Below are positions 1 to 10,540 of a stretch of 41,663 bases of DNA, one piece after another. Position numbers and translations under genes: made by a program. Each line of letters starts with the position of its first letter. The first letter of the stretch is position 1. The stretch comes from Thermoleophilia bacterium (GTDB lineage: Bacteria; Actinomycetota; Thermoleophilia; Gaiellales; Gaiellaceae): assembly GCA_026785685.1 (NCBI GenBank), contig JAJAZN010000267.1, positions 1 to 41,663 on the forward strand. The letters run 5' to 3'. The notes beneath the pieces were generated by a model. It ran no database searches. It saw nothing but the letters and a program-made list of their open reading frames with translations, and was not told the DNA's origin.

Positions 1-29
1 GGGGGTGGTGGAACTCTCCCTCCTCCCCA

Positions 30-407
30 CTACTTCAACCCTTGGTGGGTTTCGTGGGGGCGGGCGGGGCCGCCCGCGCCCCCCCCCCCCCCGCGGTCGG
101 CTCCCGCCGCAACGTCCGGCTGCACCTCGGCGGCGTTCGGACCCGGGTCGCGGCCGGTCCGCGTGACGCGAATGTCCCTCCCGAGAGAGTCTCGCGCTGC
201 CGCCTTGACGAAGCCGAGGAAGTGACCCTCGATCCATTCGCGCGTGAAATCGTTCGGGACGACGAGCGAAAACGCATCGTTGCCGAGGTCTCCCGCGAAC
301 GCATCGCCAAACCAGGTTGCGTACGTCGTTTCGTTGAGTGCCTCCTGAAGCCGGCTCGAGACGTCGTCCCACAGGCGTTCGGCAGTCGGCTCGGTGGTGT
401 GCTCCAC
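30..407 (-). CDS. dnaA: Chromosomal replication initiator DnaA, N-terminal domain I plus linker; truncated/frameshifted near contig end
   Basis: LWDDVSSRLQEALNETTYATWFGDAFAGDLGNDAFSLVVPNDFTREWIEGHF is DnaA domain I-like; located next to oriC-like region and rpmH in divergent orientation; frame ends soon after a 14-C run. Confidence 0.85.
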   Translation of the reverse strand: MEHTTEPTAERLWDDVSSRLQEALNETTYATWFGDAFAGDLGNDAFSLVVPNDFTREWIEGHFLGFVKAAARDSLGRDIRVTRTGRDPGPNAAEVQPDVAAGADRGGGGGAGGPARPHETHQGLK

Positions 408-499
408 CCTTGGAGGCTCCTCTCTGGTCGGTCGTCGGGAGGGCGAGCATAGCAGCGTCCCGTGGCGGTTCCAACCGACCTCCCACTCCCCTCCGGTGA

Positions 500-655
500 C
501 CGAAAAAGCGTCAATTTACAGGGATTTTCTTCCATCCACACAAATGTCCACACCTGTGGACAACCGGTACGTACGAGCCTCGGTGGGCAACGCCTCTCTG
601 GCCCGTGCAGCACTTTCCCAAATCACGTCCGCCGCGCCGGTTGTGGATAAGTCGG
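500..655. promoter_or_regulatory. Putative oriC: DnaA-box cluster plus AT-richer stretch between dnaA and rpmH
   Basis: TGTGGATAA at 642-650, TGTGGACAA at 555-563, ATGTCCACA at 544-552, CCATCCACA at 532-540; A/T-richer stretch gaaaaagcgtcaatttacagggattttct at 502-530. Confidence 0.75.
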
Positions 656-733
656 CGACCCAGGACCTCATCTATACTGACGCATCCGTGTCCGCACGTT
701 GCGACCACGAACCGCCGACCGAGAGAGTTTCCC

Positions 734-868
734 GTGAAACGCACCTACCAGCCCAACGTCCGTCGTCGCAAGCGCAAGCACGGTTTCCGCGCCCGCATGT
801 CGACGCGTGCCGGACAGACGATTCTGAAGCGCCGTCGCGCCAAGGGGCGCAAGCGCCTCTCCGCCTGA
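734..868 (+). CDS. rpmH: 50S ribosomal protein L34
   Basis: GTG start; [44 protein letters not shown], classic L34. Confidence 0.97.
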   Translation: MKRTYQPNVRRRKRKHGFRARMSTRAGQTILKRRRAKGRKRLSA

Positions 869-883
869 CCGCGCGCCCTGCCT

Positions 884-1234
884 GTGGAGCGCCGATATCG
901 CCTGTCACGGTCGAAGGACTTCGATGCGGTCTACCGACAGGGGCGGTCGGTTTCGACGCGCTATCTGACATTGCACTGGTTTCCGCGTGAAGACGACCCG
1001 TCTGGTGAGCCCCGGCTCGGGCTTGCCGTGCCGAAGTCCGTCGGCAGCGCCGTCGTCCGCAACCGACTCAAGCGCCAGCTTCGCGAGACGTGGCAGGAGG
1101 TCGCTCCGCAGGTTCCGGCCGGCAGGGATTACGTCCTCGCGGCCCGCGCAGGTGTCGCCGAGCTCGCCGACACGCGCGGGCATGCCTGGCTCGTGGAGCA
1201 GGTGACCGAGGTGCTCGGAAAGGTGGCGGCATGA
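884..1234 (+). CDS. rnpA: Ribonuclease P protein component
   Basis: RLGLAVPKSVGSAVVRNRLKRQLRE motif; position after rpmH. Confidence 0.95.
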   Translation: MERRYRLSRSKDFDAVYRQGRSVSTRYLTLHWFPREDDPSGEPRLGLAVPKSVGSAVVRNRLKRQLRETWQEVAPQVPAGRDYVLAARAGVAELADTRGHAWLVEQVTEVLGKVAA

Positions 1235-1488
1235 GACACATCGGGATCGTTCTCGTCCAGACGTGGCGCCAGACGTTCGGCCGCCTGACTCCTGCCGGGA
1301 CGTGCAAGTACTACCCGAGCTGCTCGCAGTACGCGATCGACTCCTTCCGTGGGCACGGACTGGTGAAGGGCGGCCTGTTCGCGGCGTGGAGGCTCCTTCG
1401 CTGCAACCCCTGGAGTCATGGTGGCGTCGATCGGGCCGAGGATGCCCACTTCAGGCGTCGCCGCGCGAAAGCGGAGCACCCCGCATGA
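1231..1488 (+). CDS. yidD: Membrane protein insertion efficiency factor YidD
   Basis: PAGTCKYYPSCSQYAIDSFRGHGLVKGGLFAAWRLLRCNPWSHGGVD; overlaps rnpA by 4 nt. Confidence 0.95.
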   Translation: MRHIGIVLVQTWRQTFGRLTPAGTCKYYPSCSQYAIDSFRGHGLVKGGLFAAWRLLRCNPWSHGGVDRAEDAHFRRRRAKAEHPA

Positions 1489-2336
1489 TCGCGATCTTCG
1501 GTGTCGGCAATCCGCTTCGCCCCCTCGAGAACTTCCTGCAGGAGGCGCTGATCTGGCTGCACACATCCGTCGGGTTCTCCTGGGCCTGGTCGATCGTCGT
1601 GCTCACGGTGATGGTGCGCGTCCTCCTCGTCCCGGTGACGGTCAAGCAGATCCACTCGATGCAGGCACTCCAGGCGCATGCGCCCGAGATGAAGGCGCTG
1701 CAGCAGAAGTGGAAGCACGACAAGCAGCGCCAAAACGAAGAGTTGATGAAGTTCTACCGGGAGAACAAGATCAATCCCGCGGCCTCGTGCCTCCCGATCG
1801 TTCTGCAGATCCCGATCTTCATCTCGCTCTTCTACGTCCTTCGCCACTTCGATGATCGCGTGCTGCCCATCTACGGCGGTTCGGTCGACTGGCTCGGCCT
1901 GGTCGATATCACCGAGAAGATCGGTGCGTGGCCGAGTTGGGGACCGCTGCTTCTCGTCATCTACGTGGCGAGCCAGCTGTCGTCGTCGTACTTCATGTCC
2001 TCGACGATGCAGGGGGCACAACGCATCCTGCTCATGGTCCTGCCCGTCCTCTTCGTTCCCTTCATTCTCGCGTTCCCGGCCGGTCTGATGCTGTACTGGC
2101 TGACGACGAACCTGTGGACGACCGGTCAGGGCCTCGTGACACGGAAGCTGATGCCAAAGCCGGCTGCGCCCGAGAAGCGCAGCTCGCGGACACCTGCAAA
2201 GGACGATCCGCCACCGAACGGCGCCGGCGAGAAGACAAAGGCGACGCAGCTCGAGCCGACGCCGGCCCGCCCGAGGGTTGCAGGCCCGCCGCGCCGGGTC
2301 AAGCGTAAGTCCGGCGGCGGAGCCACGAAGAAATGA
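1485..2336 (+). CDS. yidC: Membrane protein insertase YidC/Oxa1
   Basis: GFSWAWSIVVLTVMVRVLLVPVTVKQ...INPAASCLPIVLQIPIFISLFYVLR; ATGA overlap with yidD; true start 1485 rather than ORF start 1263. Confidence 0.95.
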   Translation: MIAIFGVGNPLRPLENFLQEALIWLHTSVGFSWAWSIVVLTVMVRVLLVPVTVKQIHSMQALQAHAPEMKALQQKWKHDKQRQNEELMKFYRENKINPAASCLPIVLQIPIFISLFYVLRHFDDRVLPIYGGSVDWLGLVDITEKIGAWPSWGPLLLVIYVASQLSSSYFMSSTMQGAQRILLMVLPVLFVPFILAFPAGLMLYWLTTNLWTTGQGLVTRKLMPKPAAPEKRSSRTPAKDDPPPNGAGEKTKATQLEPTPARPRVAGPPRRVKRKSGGGATKK

Positions 2337-3043
2337 GTGACCACCAGATCTCGGTCGAGGCGACCGGGGAGACGGTCGGAGAGGCGAAGTGGAGCGCTGT
2401 GCGCGAGCTGCAGCGCCGCGTGCCAGGCCTCGATCGCGAGGCCATCACGTTCCAGGTCGTCACCGAGGGCGAGCGCGGGCTCCTGGGCGTCGGATACACC
2501 CCGGCGTCGGTGATCGCGTCGGCCGTGGTTCCTCCGCGGGAGGTGACCGTTCCGGTGTCTCGTGAGGCGCAGGATGACGACCCGAGCCAGGCCGGCATCG
2601 TTCGCGGTCTGCTCGAGCGTACGGTCTCGGCCAGCGGCGCCGACGCAGCTGTCTCGATTGCCGAGGTCGACGGCGAGCTCGTCGCGACGTTGGTCGGTGA
2701 CGATCTCGGAGTGCTCATCGGCCGCCACGGCCAGACGATCGACGCGCTGCAGTACCTTGCGAACGCGATCTGCCACAGGACGCAGGGGGACGATCGCATG
2801 CGCGTGGTCGTCGACGCCTCCGGCTATCGCGCGCGCCGCGCCGCGACGCTCGAGTCGGCCGCGCGTACGGCAGCCGAGCAGGTTGTGGCGACGGGCCACC
2901 GTGTCGAGCTCGAACCGATGACCGCCGTCGAGCGCCGCATCGTTCATGAGCTGCTCAAGGACGATCCCGAGGTCGAGACCTCGAGCGAGGGCGCCGACCC
3001 GAACCGGTTCGTCGTCGTCTTGCCGAGGCGCTCCGCGGACTGA
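2333..3043 (+). CDS. jag: Jag/KhpB RNA-binding protein (Jag-N, KH, R3H)
   Basis: LIGRHGQTIDALQYLANAI KH motif, R3H-like C-terminus; gene order. Confidence 0.92.
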   Translation: MSDHQISVEATGETVGEAKWSAVRELQRRVPGLDREAITFQVVTEGERGLLGVGYTPASVIASAVVPPREVTVPVSREAQDDDPSQAGIVRGLLERTVSASGADAAVSIAEVDGELVATLVGDDLGVLIGRHGQTIDALQYLANAICHRTQGDDRMRVVVDASGYRARRAATLESAARTAAEQVVATGHRVELEPMTAVERRIVHELLKDDPEVETSSEGADPNRFVVVLPRRSAD

Positions 3044-3051
3044 GCCGCGGG

Positions 3052-3642
3052 ATGTCGCTGCCCCTCGTCGAGAAGTGGCTTGCAGCCGTTCTTGCCACAC
3101 CCGGCCTGACTGCGATCACGGACGTGGCTGCTGCCCGCGCGACGCTACTCGACGACGCGCTCAAGGCCTCGGAGATCGTCGCTGCAACGGACGGCCCGAT
3201 CATCGATGTCGGCTCAGGTGGTGGCACCCCCGGGATTCCCCTTGCTGCGCTGTTTCCGGACAGACCGGTGACTCTTCTCGAGGCGGAGCACCGCAAGTGC
3301 GCCTTCCTCGAGACCTGGATGCCGGATCTCCCGAACCTGTCCGTCGTCTGGGGACGAGCGGAGGAGCAGGAAGGAGAGCGGTTCGGTGTTGCCGTTGCGA
3401 AGGCTCTCGCGCACCCGCCGACAGCTGCAGAATGGTGCCTTCCACTCGTCCGTGATGGTGGCCTCGTCGTCCTCTGGGTCGGGGAAACGGCCGAGGAGGC
3501 TCGCGTCGCCCGCGTCGCCGAGCTGATCGCGGGCGTGCTCGAGCCCTCGCCACCAGGCCTGTTCCTGATCCGCAAGACCGGTCCCACACCCGACCGGTTC
3601 CCGCGCCGCACCGGCGTTGCGCGCAAACGCCCGCTGGCGTAG
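3052..3642 (+). CDS. rsmG: 16S rRNA (guanine(527)-N(7))-methyltransferase RsmG
   Basis: IIDVGSGGGTPGIPLAALFPDRPVTLLEAEHRKCAFLE; gene order. Confidence 0.92.
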   Translation: MSLPLVEKWLAAVLATPGLTAITDVAAARATLLDDALKASEIVAATDGPIIDVGSGGGTPGIPLAALFPDRPVTLLEAEHRKCAFLETWMPDLPNLSVVWGRAEEQEGERFGVAVAKALAHPPTAAEWCLPLVRDGGLVVLWVGETAEEARVARVAELIAGVLEPSPPGLFLIRKTGPTPDRFPRRTGVARKRPLA

Positions 3643-3692
3643 TGCGGCGTCTCGCAACGTTGGACAGCCGCACCTGAGGCTAGCCTGGAAGT

Positions 3693-4434
<742 letters not shown>

Positions 4435-4451
<17 letters not shown>

Positions 4452-5274
4452 CACGCCCCGCCGCGGCCTCGGCCGCGGTCTCGAGGTGCTCATCGGCGGT
4501 GCCGGCGAGGCAGAGCTTCTGCACCTGCCAGTCGAATCCGTCCACGCGAACCCACGCCAGCCCCGCCGCCGCTTCGAGCCCGAGGCAACGAGCGGCCTCG
4601 CGGCCTCGATTCGCCATCAGGGGGTCCTCCAGCCCGTCGTCGTCCGCCCCCGCGCCGAGGGCGGCTACGAGCTCGTTGCAGGAGAGCGTCGGTGGCGCGC
4701 AGCGCGTGAGGCCGGTGTGCCGACGATCCCGGCCGTGGTGCGCGATGTCGACGACCGCAACACGCTCCTACTCGGCCTCGTGGAGAACGTCGCGCGCGAG
4801 AACCTTTCGGCGGTGGAAGAGGCGCGGGCCTACGCGTCGTTGATCGATGAGTTCGAGCTCTCGCTCGGAGAGGTCGCGGAGCGTGTCGGTCGGTCGAAGC
4901 CGTCGGTGTCGAACCGGGTGCGGCTGCTCGAGCTCCCGGAGGACGTCCTGTGGATGCTCGCGCGTGGCGACCTGACGGAAGGTCACGCGCGAGCGGTGCT
5001 CGCACTTCCGGACGACGACGCGCGCCGCCGTCTTGCCAAACGGATCAGTGACGACGGCCTGACAGTTCGCGCGGCGGAAAAGGCCGCCAGAGAGGGCGGT
5101 GCAAAGCGCCGACGGACGAGCCACGCCGTCGACCCGGCACTCGCGGAGCGCGCCCGGAACGCGGCGCAGAGACTGACCGGCCTCGACACGCGGATCAACG
5201 GAGGGAAACTCGAGCTGCATTTCGGCGGCGAAACCGGCCTTGCGGAGCTGGTGGAGACGCTCGAGGCGCTGTAA
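4435..5274 (+). CDS. parB: ParB/Spo0J partition protein
   Basis: RRGLGRGLEVLIGG ... NPRQPRRRFE ... ELVAGERRWRAAREAG ... VENVARENLSAVEEARAY; probable TTG start overlapping parA. Confidence 0.94.
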
Positions 5275-5329
5275 CCGCGCCCCGACCCGCCGTGCTCCTG
5301 ATCGCGGGTTCGGTACACTCGCCGGCCGC

Positions 5330-5403
<74 letters not shown>

Positions 5404-5409
5404 CTCCGG

Positions 5410-5436
5410 AAACCCCTGCCCAGAGCGGGGGTTTTT
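5410..5436 (+). terminator. Rho-independent terminator after tRNA-Ile
   Basis: AAACCCCTGC-CCAGA-GCGGGGGTTT stem-loop (10 bp, one G-T pair) followed by T run. Confidence 0.9.
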
Positions 5437-5502
5437 CGCTTCCAGGCGGGAAACCCCCCAGGAGGGGGACGCCCGTCGTCGAAAGGCGCGTATGCTGGAT
5501 CG

Positions 5503-5697
5503 GTGGCCCAGAGTCGTGTTCTTGCAGGGACGCTCGCTCTCGCGACCGTCGTGCTCGCGGTCGGCGGCGAAGCAGTTGTCCTCACGCACACAGGCGGACC
5601 GCTTGGGCTCTTCCTGCTCGCGTTTGCCGCGCCCGTGGGGATGACGGCGTGGGTTGTGCTCGGTGCACCAATGACGCGCTCGGATCTCAGCGCCTGA
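5503..5697 (+). CDS. Small membrane protein, unknown
   Basis: 64 aa with two hydrophobic segments; TATGCT-N6-GTG leaderless-type start. Confidence 0.6.
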   Translation: MAQSRVLAGTLALATVVLAVGGEAVVLTHTGGPLGLFLLAFAAPVGMTAWVVLGAPMTRSDLSA

Positions 5698-5733
5698 TCG
5701 CGCGTCGCCGCGGATACACTCCGGCAGAGGACG

Positions 5734-6267
5734 ATGCGTGAGATGACCGTCTACGGCGTGAGCTTCGATCTTGTCGGCAAGCAGCCGATCGTCTTGCTGA
5801 GGACGCAGGAGGGAAACACGTTCCTTCCGATCTGGATCGGACACCCCGAGGCGGCGGCGATCCTGATGTGCCTGCAGGGAGCGGAGCCTCAGCGGCCGAT
5901 GACGCACGATCTAGCGACGTCGATCGTCGCTTCGCTCGATGCCGAGATCCGGCAGATCGCGGTCACGGAGCTCCGCGAGAACACCTTCCACGCCAAGATC
6001 ACGCTCGTGCGGAACGGAACCGAGGTCGAGCTCGACGCCCGGACTTCCGATGCCATAGCCCTCGCGCTTCGCTGCGACGCAAAGATCTTCGCGGCAGACC
6101 ACGTGATCGAGGAGTCGGGCGTCGAGTTCGAAGGAGACGAGGAAGAGGCGTCGCGGCGGCTCATCGGCCAGGACTCGCTCGCCGATCTCGACCCAGACGA
6201 GTTCCGCCGCTTCCTCGATACGGTTTCGCCCGACGAGTTCGCTTCCGAGCCCGACGAGGAGCAGTAG
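5734..6267 (+). CDS. Bifunctional nuclease family (DUF151) protein
   Basis: LLRTQEGNTFLPIWIGHPEAAAILMCLQG...RPMTHDLATSIV...DARTSDAIALALRCDAKIFAADHVIEE. Confidence 0.9.
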   Translation: MREMTVYGVSFDLVGKQPIVLLRTQEGNTFLPIWIGHPEAAAILMCLQGAEPQRPMTHDLATSIVASLDAEIRQIAVTELRENTFHAKITLVRNGTEVELDARTSDAIALALRCDAKIFAADHVIEESGVEFEGDEEEASRRLIGQDSLADLDPDEFRRFLDTVSPDEFASEPDEEQ

Positions 6268-6534
6268 TCAGCGGGCGCTGAGCTCCCGCTTCGTGAGGTC
6301 GAGCAGGTCTGTGATCAACCGCTCGAGGCCGGCCGCCGAGAGTCGCCCCGTGTTCGCTTCGGCCAGGGCGTTCCGTAGCCTCCGCTCCCGGTCAGGATCG
6401 ACAGTCCCGAGTCCCAGCTGAGCCTTCAGCTCCCAGAGCTCGGTGACGAGGGCGAGCCGCCGGTTGACTGCGGCGACAATGGCCTTGTCGTTCTGGACGA
6501 TCTCCACGCGGATCTCCTCAAAGCGCTCTTTCAC
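6268..6534 (-). CDS. Chorismate mutase, type II (AroQ-like)
   Basis: VKERFEEIRVEIVQNDKAIVAAVNRRLALVTELWELKAQLGLGTVDPDRERRLRNAL; GTG start. Confidence 0.8.
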   Translation of the reverse strand: MKERFEEIRVEIVQNDKAIVAAVNRRLALVTELWELKAQLGLGTVDPDRERRLRNALAEANTGRLSAAGLERLITDLLDLTKRELSAR

Positions 6535-7235
6535 AGCGTGACCGCAGCCAGAATGGCCACCCCGTTGAAGATCCCGTGCACGACCATCCCAGGATAGACG
6601 CTGCCCGTTTTCCAGCGAAGCCAGCCGAGCGTGATCCCGAAGATCGTCAGGACAGGAAGCCCGAGCACGAGCCCGTGGGCGAGCCCGAACGCGAGACCGG
6701 TGATCGCGATCGAGCAGAGCGGGCCGACAAACGGGAAGAGCAGGCTCATCCCAAGCCCTCGATACAGCAACTCCTCGACGAATGGCGCCACGAGCACGAC
6801 GACGAGGGCGTTGGCCAGGAAGGGGACTGCGCGACTGCTGTCCCACGCGTCCGGCACGAGTCCCTGCTCGTTACCTGCGTCGAGAATCTGCCCCAGGAGG
6901 CCGGCCGTGACGAGGATCACACCGAAGGAGACCGCGCCGAGCCTCACCACTCGACCCATCGCAGCGGGCCGCTCGAGCGCGAGCGACGGGCTCCCGAACC
7001 CTCGTGCGATTGCCAGGATCAAGACGAGCATGATCCCGTACTGGATCAGCGCGCCTGCGAACGTCGACCACAGATAGAGCACGTCGCTCGGCGTCTTCGC
7101 GTCGGACAGGCGCGCTCCGTACGACGCTAGCGCAAGCAACCCGACGAGGATGCCCCACGCAAGGAGCCGGCCACCGCGCCGGGGATTCTCCACCGGTGCG
7201 CCCTCTCTGCCCTCGACGATCTCCATCTCGCTCAC
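6531..7235 (-). CDS. CPBP family intramembrane metalloprotease
   Basis: APFVEELLYRGLGMSLLF...GLAFGLAHG...VHGIFNGVAIL; probable GTG start at 7235 with upstream purine-rich RBS. Confidence 0.88.
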   Translation of the reverse strand: MSEMEIVEGREGAPVENPRRGGRLLAWGILVGLLALASYGARLSDAKTPSDVLYLWSTFAGALIQYGIMLVLILAIARGFGSPSLALERPAAMGRVVRLGAVSFGVILVTAGLLGQILDAGNEQGLVPDAWDSSRAVPFLANALVVVLVAPFVEELLYRGLGMSLLFPFVGPLCSIAITGLAFGLAHGLVLGLPVLTIFGITLGWLRWKTGSVYPGMVVHGIFNGVAILAAVTL

Positions 7236-7248
7236 GGACGTCCTTTCC

Positions 7249-8349
7249 TCACGCGACCCAGTACCACAGTGACCATCTGACCACATAGACCGCGAGCGCC
7301 GCAGAGAGAATCGCCGCCGTGACGACCGTCGCCTTCCGTGAGTGCATGATCGTTGCGAGCGCCATGAACGCCGGGAACGCGACGACCACGAAGCGCTGCA
7401 TCGAGAGGAGCGGCGCCTTGGTCGAATACACCGCGAGGGGCAGCGCCAAGCTCACGAGGACATACAGGCCGTAGGGGGCGCCGATTCGCCGCCAGGCGAC
7501 CACGCCGAGCGCGATCACGATGCATGTGACAGCGAGATCGAGAGCCTGGCGATCCTGCACCGCCGCGACCAGCCCGCCGATCGGGCCGGCAGGCGAGAGA
7601 TGCCTCTCCCAGACGACCCTTTGCGCATCGAGGAACGCGAGCGGACGACCGATCCACAGCGCGAGGAGCAGCGGGTAGAGAGCGAAGAGAATGGGCGCGA
7701 TCGCGACACCCGCAAGTGCCCGCCGGCGATCGGGCGACCGCCACGCGAAGACGATCAGGGCCGGGAGCAGCGCCACTCCGGCCGATCGCGTCAGGAGGGC
7801 GAGACCGGCGAGACCCCCCGCCTTCCAGAAGCTCCCCTTCTCGGCGAAGAGGAACGTCCCAACGGCGAGCAGCAGAAACAACGATTCGCTATAGACGGCG
7901 CCGAAGAAGAGCGACGTAGGCGCGAGGGCGAGATAGAGGACGGTGTGTTGTGCGGTCGCTGCTCCGAGCTTGACCGCCGTGAGCCGGTAGAGGAGAACGA
8001 ACGCGGCGGATCCCGCAACGAGCGACACGACGACTCCCGCGAGCAGCGGATGACCGAAGAGGACGAAGCCGAGCCCGGCGACGAGGAACGGATAGAGCGG
8101 CAAGAAAGCAGGCGTGCTCGACGGCCACGAGTAGCCCTCGCCCGCGATCTTCAGGAACCAGTTGCTGTCCCAGCGCGCCCAGACGTCGATCACCGTGCCG
8201 AGCTCGTGCAGACGGGGTGAATCCCACTCGGCACCCGGATCCGCTCGCTCGAAGAAGACGACAGCGATTATGGCGACCACCCAGATGGCGGCACGACTCC
8301 AGAGGAAAATTCGGAGCGCGGGCGAGGCGCTGCGCGTGTCGTCCGGCAC
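7249..8349 (-). CDS. PIG-V-like integral membrane mannosyl/glycosyltransferase
   Basis: WARWDSNWFLKIAGEGYSW...AFLPLYPFLVAG...APTSLFFGAVYSESLFLLLAVGTFLFAEKG. Confidence 0.8.
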   Translation of the reverse strand: MPDDTRSASPALRIFLWSRAAIWVVAIIAVVFFERADPGAEWDSPRLHELGTVIDVWARWDSNWFLKIAGEGYSWPSSTPAFLPLYPFLVAGLGFVLFGHPLLAGVVVSLVAGSAAFVLLYRLTAVKLGAATAQHTVLYLALAPTSLFFGAVYSESLFLLLAVGTFLFAEKGSFWKAGGLAGLALLTRSAGVALLPALIVFAWRSPDRRRALAGVAIAPILFALYPLLLALWIGRPLAFLDAQRVVWERHLSPAGPIGGLVAAVQDRQALDLAVTCIVIALGVVAWRRIGAPYGLYVLVSLALPLAVYSTKAPLLSMQRFVVVAFPAFMALATIMHSRKATVVTAAILSAALAVYVVRWSLWYWVA

Positions 8350-8428
8350 AAAGAGACTCTAACCGGAAGGGTGAGAGGCCCCTGTTGCGCGACGCCGAAT
8401 CCGACGTTCTGATGGCTACCATCACACA

Positions 8429-10540
8429 ATGAGCGCACCGCGTCGGCGACCACCGCGTGGAACGCGATCCGATCTCCCTGTCCGCCGCCGTCCGCGGCGT
8501 CGATCGCGGCGTCGGCCGCTGCTCGTTGCCCTGCTCGCGATCGTAGGCGTCCTCACAGCCGTTGCGTTCGCAGCGGGCGCAGGTGTCTACACCTTCGGTT
8601 CGTCGTGCGATCTCGCGTCGCTGCAGGAGGTCAGGATCGGGCAGAACACCTTCGTGTACGCAGCTGACGGCTCATTGCTCGGGTCGATTCCTGCGGAACG
8701 CAATCGCCAGGTCGTGCCGATTGCGAGCGTCAGCGCCTGGATGCCGAAGGCGACCGTCGCGATCGAGGACAGGCGCTTCTACACCCACGGAGGGATCGAC
8801 CCGCAAGGGATCGCCCGCGCCGTCGTCGCCGATGCGAGGGCGCGGAGCGTCGTTCAGGGCGGTTCCACGATCACGCAGCAGCTGGTCCGAAACCTCTACA
8901 TCTCAAACGAGCGCACGGTGCAGCGGAAGCTGAAGGAAGCGTGCCTCGCGCTGAAGCTCAACGACGCGTGGTCGAAGGACAGAATTCTCGAAAGCTACCT
9001 CAACCAGGTCTACTACGGAAACCTCGCCTACGGGATCGAGGCGGCGGCCCAGACGTACTTCTCGAAGCCGGCACGGGCACTGAACCTCCGCGAGTCAGCA
9101 ATGCTCGCGGGGTTGACCCAGGCGCCGTCGGCCTATGACCCGTTCGTCGAGTCCACGAAGGCTCTCACGCGCCGCAACGCAGTTCTCGATGCGATGAGGG
9201 ATCAGGGTGTGATCACGGCGAAGCAGTACCGCTCTGCCCGAGGCTCGAGCGACCTTCACCTCAAGCCCGGCCGCCTCTACAAGGAGATCAAGGAGCCGTA
9301 CTTCTTCGGATATGTCCGTGATCGGCTGATTCGAACCTACGGGACCGAGACCGTGCGGTCCGGTGGGCTGAGCGTCTACACGACGATCCTCCCTCGGTGG
9401 CAGCGCGCCGCGCAAGACGCGATCCGCGAGACCCTCACCGAGTCGGCGGACCCGGCGGCAGCAGTGATCTCGATCGACCCCGGAAACGGCGCAATCCGCG
9501 CCATGACCGCCGTCGTTCCGGGCCGCAGCAACAACCAGTTCAACCTGCTCTCGCAGGCCCGGAGGCAGCCGGGATCGACCTTCAAGACGTTCGTACTCGC
9601 AGCCGCGATCGAGAAGGGAATCGATCCCGACTCGAGCTACTACGTCTCCGCTCCGTTCACGTACAAGCCCGAGCCGGACGGCAACTGCGACGACGGCTCG
9701 TGGTGGTGTGTCAAGACCTACGACTCCACCTACAACGGCTGGACATCGATCTCGCGGGCGACGCTCCGTTCGGACAACGTCGTGTACGCGCAGTTGACGC
9801 TCGACGTCGGGCCCGAGCAGGTCGGCAAGACTGCCCGCAAACTGGGCGTTCGTTCGCCGCTCGAGGTCAACGGCCAGTTCGTACCGGCAATGGGCCTCGG
9901 GTCAGTCGCCGTTTCGCCCCTGGACATGGCGTCCGCGTACGCAACGCTCGCCGCCGGAGGTATCTATTCCGAGCCGACGGCGATCCGAAAGGTCGTCCTA
10001 CCGAACGGCAAGGAAGACACGAAGGCCGGGTGGGGTACGCCGAAGCGGACACGCGTGATCCCGGACGGCGTCGCCGCAAAGGTGACAGAGATCCTCGAGG
10101 ACAATGTGAGGTACGGCACCGGCGTCAGGGCGGCGTTCGGTCGGCCCGCTGCCGGCAAGACGGGAACAACGGACAAGCACGCGGATGCCTGGTTCGTCGG
10201 ATACACGCCGGAGCTTGCGACCGCCGTCTGGATGGGCTACGCGGCGGGCGAGATCCCCATGGAGAACGTGCACGGGATCTCTGTCTCGGGCGGGAGCTTC
10301 CCGGCCGAGATCTGGCGGAAGCTGATGGAGCGCACGATCGGCCTTCGGCCCGTCAGGGAGTTCCTCGAACCGAAGAGCCCACCTGTCTACCAGCCATTCC
10401 AGCGCGGCCCGCTCGCTCTGAGTTATGACCCGCTCTACGTTGCACCGACGACGAGCACCGAGACCGAGACGACCGGGACTGCCCTGACCGCGACGACGAA
10501 GACCCCGGCAAGGCCCGCAAAGACGCCCAAGGCGCCGTGA
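8429..10540 (+). CDS. PBP1A-type bifunctional penicillin-binding protein (transglycosylase/transpeptidase)
   Basis: AIEDRRFYTHGGIDPQGIARA...QGGSTITQQLVRNLY...RQPGSTFKTFVLAAAIEKG...GKTGTTDKHADAWFVGYTP. Confidence 0.95.
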   Translation: MSAPRRRPPRGTRSDLPVRRRPRRRSRRRPLLVALLAIVGVLTAVAFAAGAGVYTFGSSCDLASLQEVRIGQNTFVYAADGSLLGSIPAERNRQVVPIASVSAWMPKATVAIEDRRFYTHGGIDPQGIARAVVADARARSVVQGGSTITQQLVRNLYISNERTVQRKLKEACLALKLNDAWSKDRILESYLNQVYYGNLAYGIEAAAQTYFSKPARALNLRESAMLAGLTQAPSAYDPFVESTKALTRRNAVLDAMRDQGVITAKQYRSARGSSDLHLKPGRLYKEIKEPYFFGYVRDRLIRTYGTETVRSGGLSVYTTILPRWQRAAQDAIRETLTESADPAAAVISIDPGNGAIRAMTAVVPGRSNNQFNLLSQARRQPGSTFKTFVLAAAIEKGIDPDSSYYVSAPFTYKPEPDGNCDDGSWWCVKTYDSTYNGWTSISRATLRSDNVVYAQLTLDVGPEQVGKTARKLGVRSPLEVNGQFVPAMGLGSVAVSPLDMASAYATLAAGGIYSEPTAIRKVVLPNGKEDTKAGWGTPKRTRVIPDGVAAKVTEILEDNVRYGTGVRAAFGRPAAGKTGTTDKHADAWFVGYTPELATAVWMGYAAGEIPMENVHGISVSGGSFPAEIWRKLMERTIGLRPVREFLEPKSPPVYQPFQRGPLALSYDPLYVAPTTSTETETTGTALTATTKTPARPAKTPKAP

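Noticed and set aside
3642-3673. GTGCGGC...GCCGCAC stem between rsmG and parA as terminator
   Set aside because: Only 7 bp with an 18-nt loop and no T run; too weak to call.
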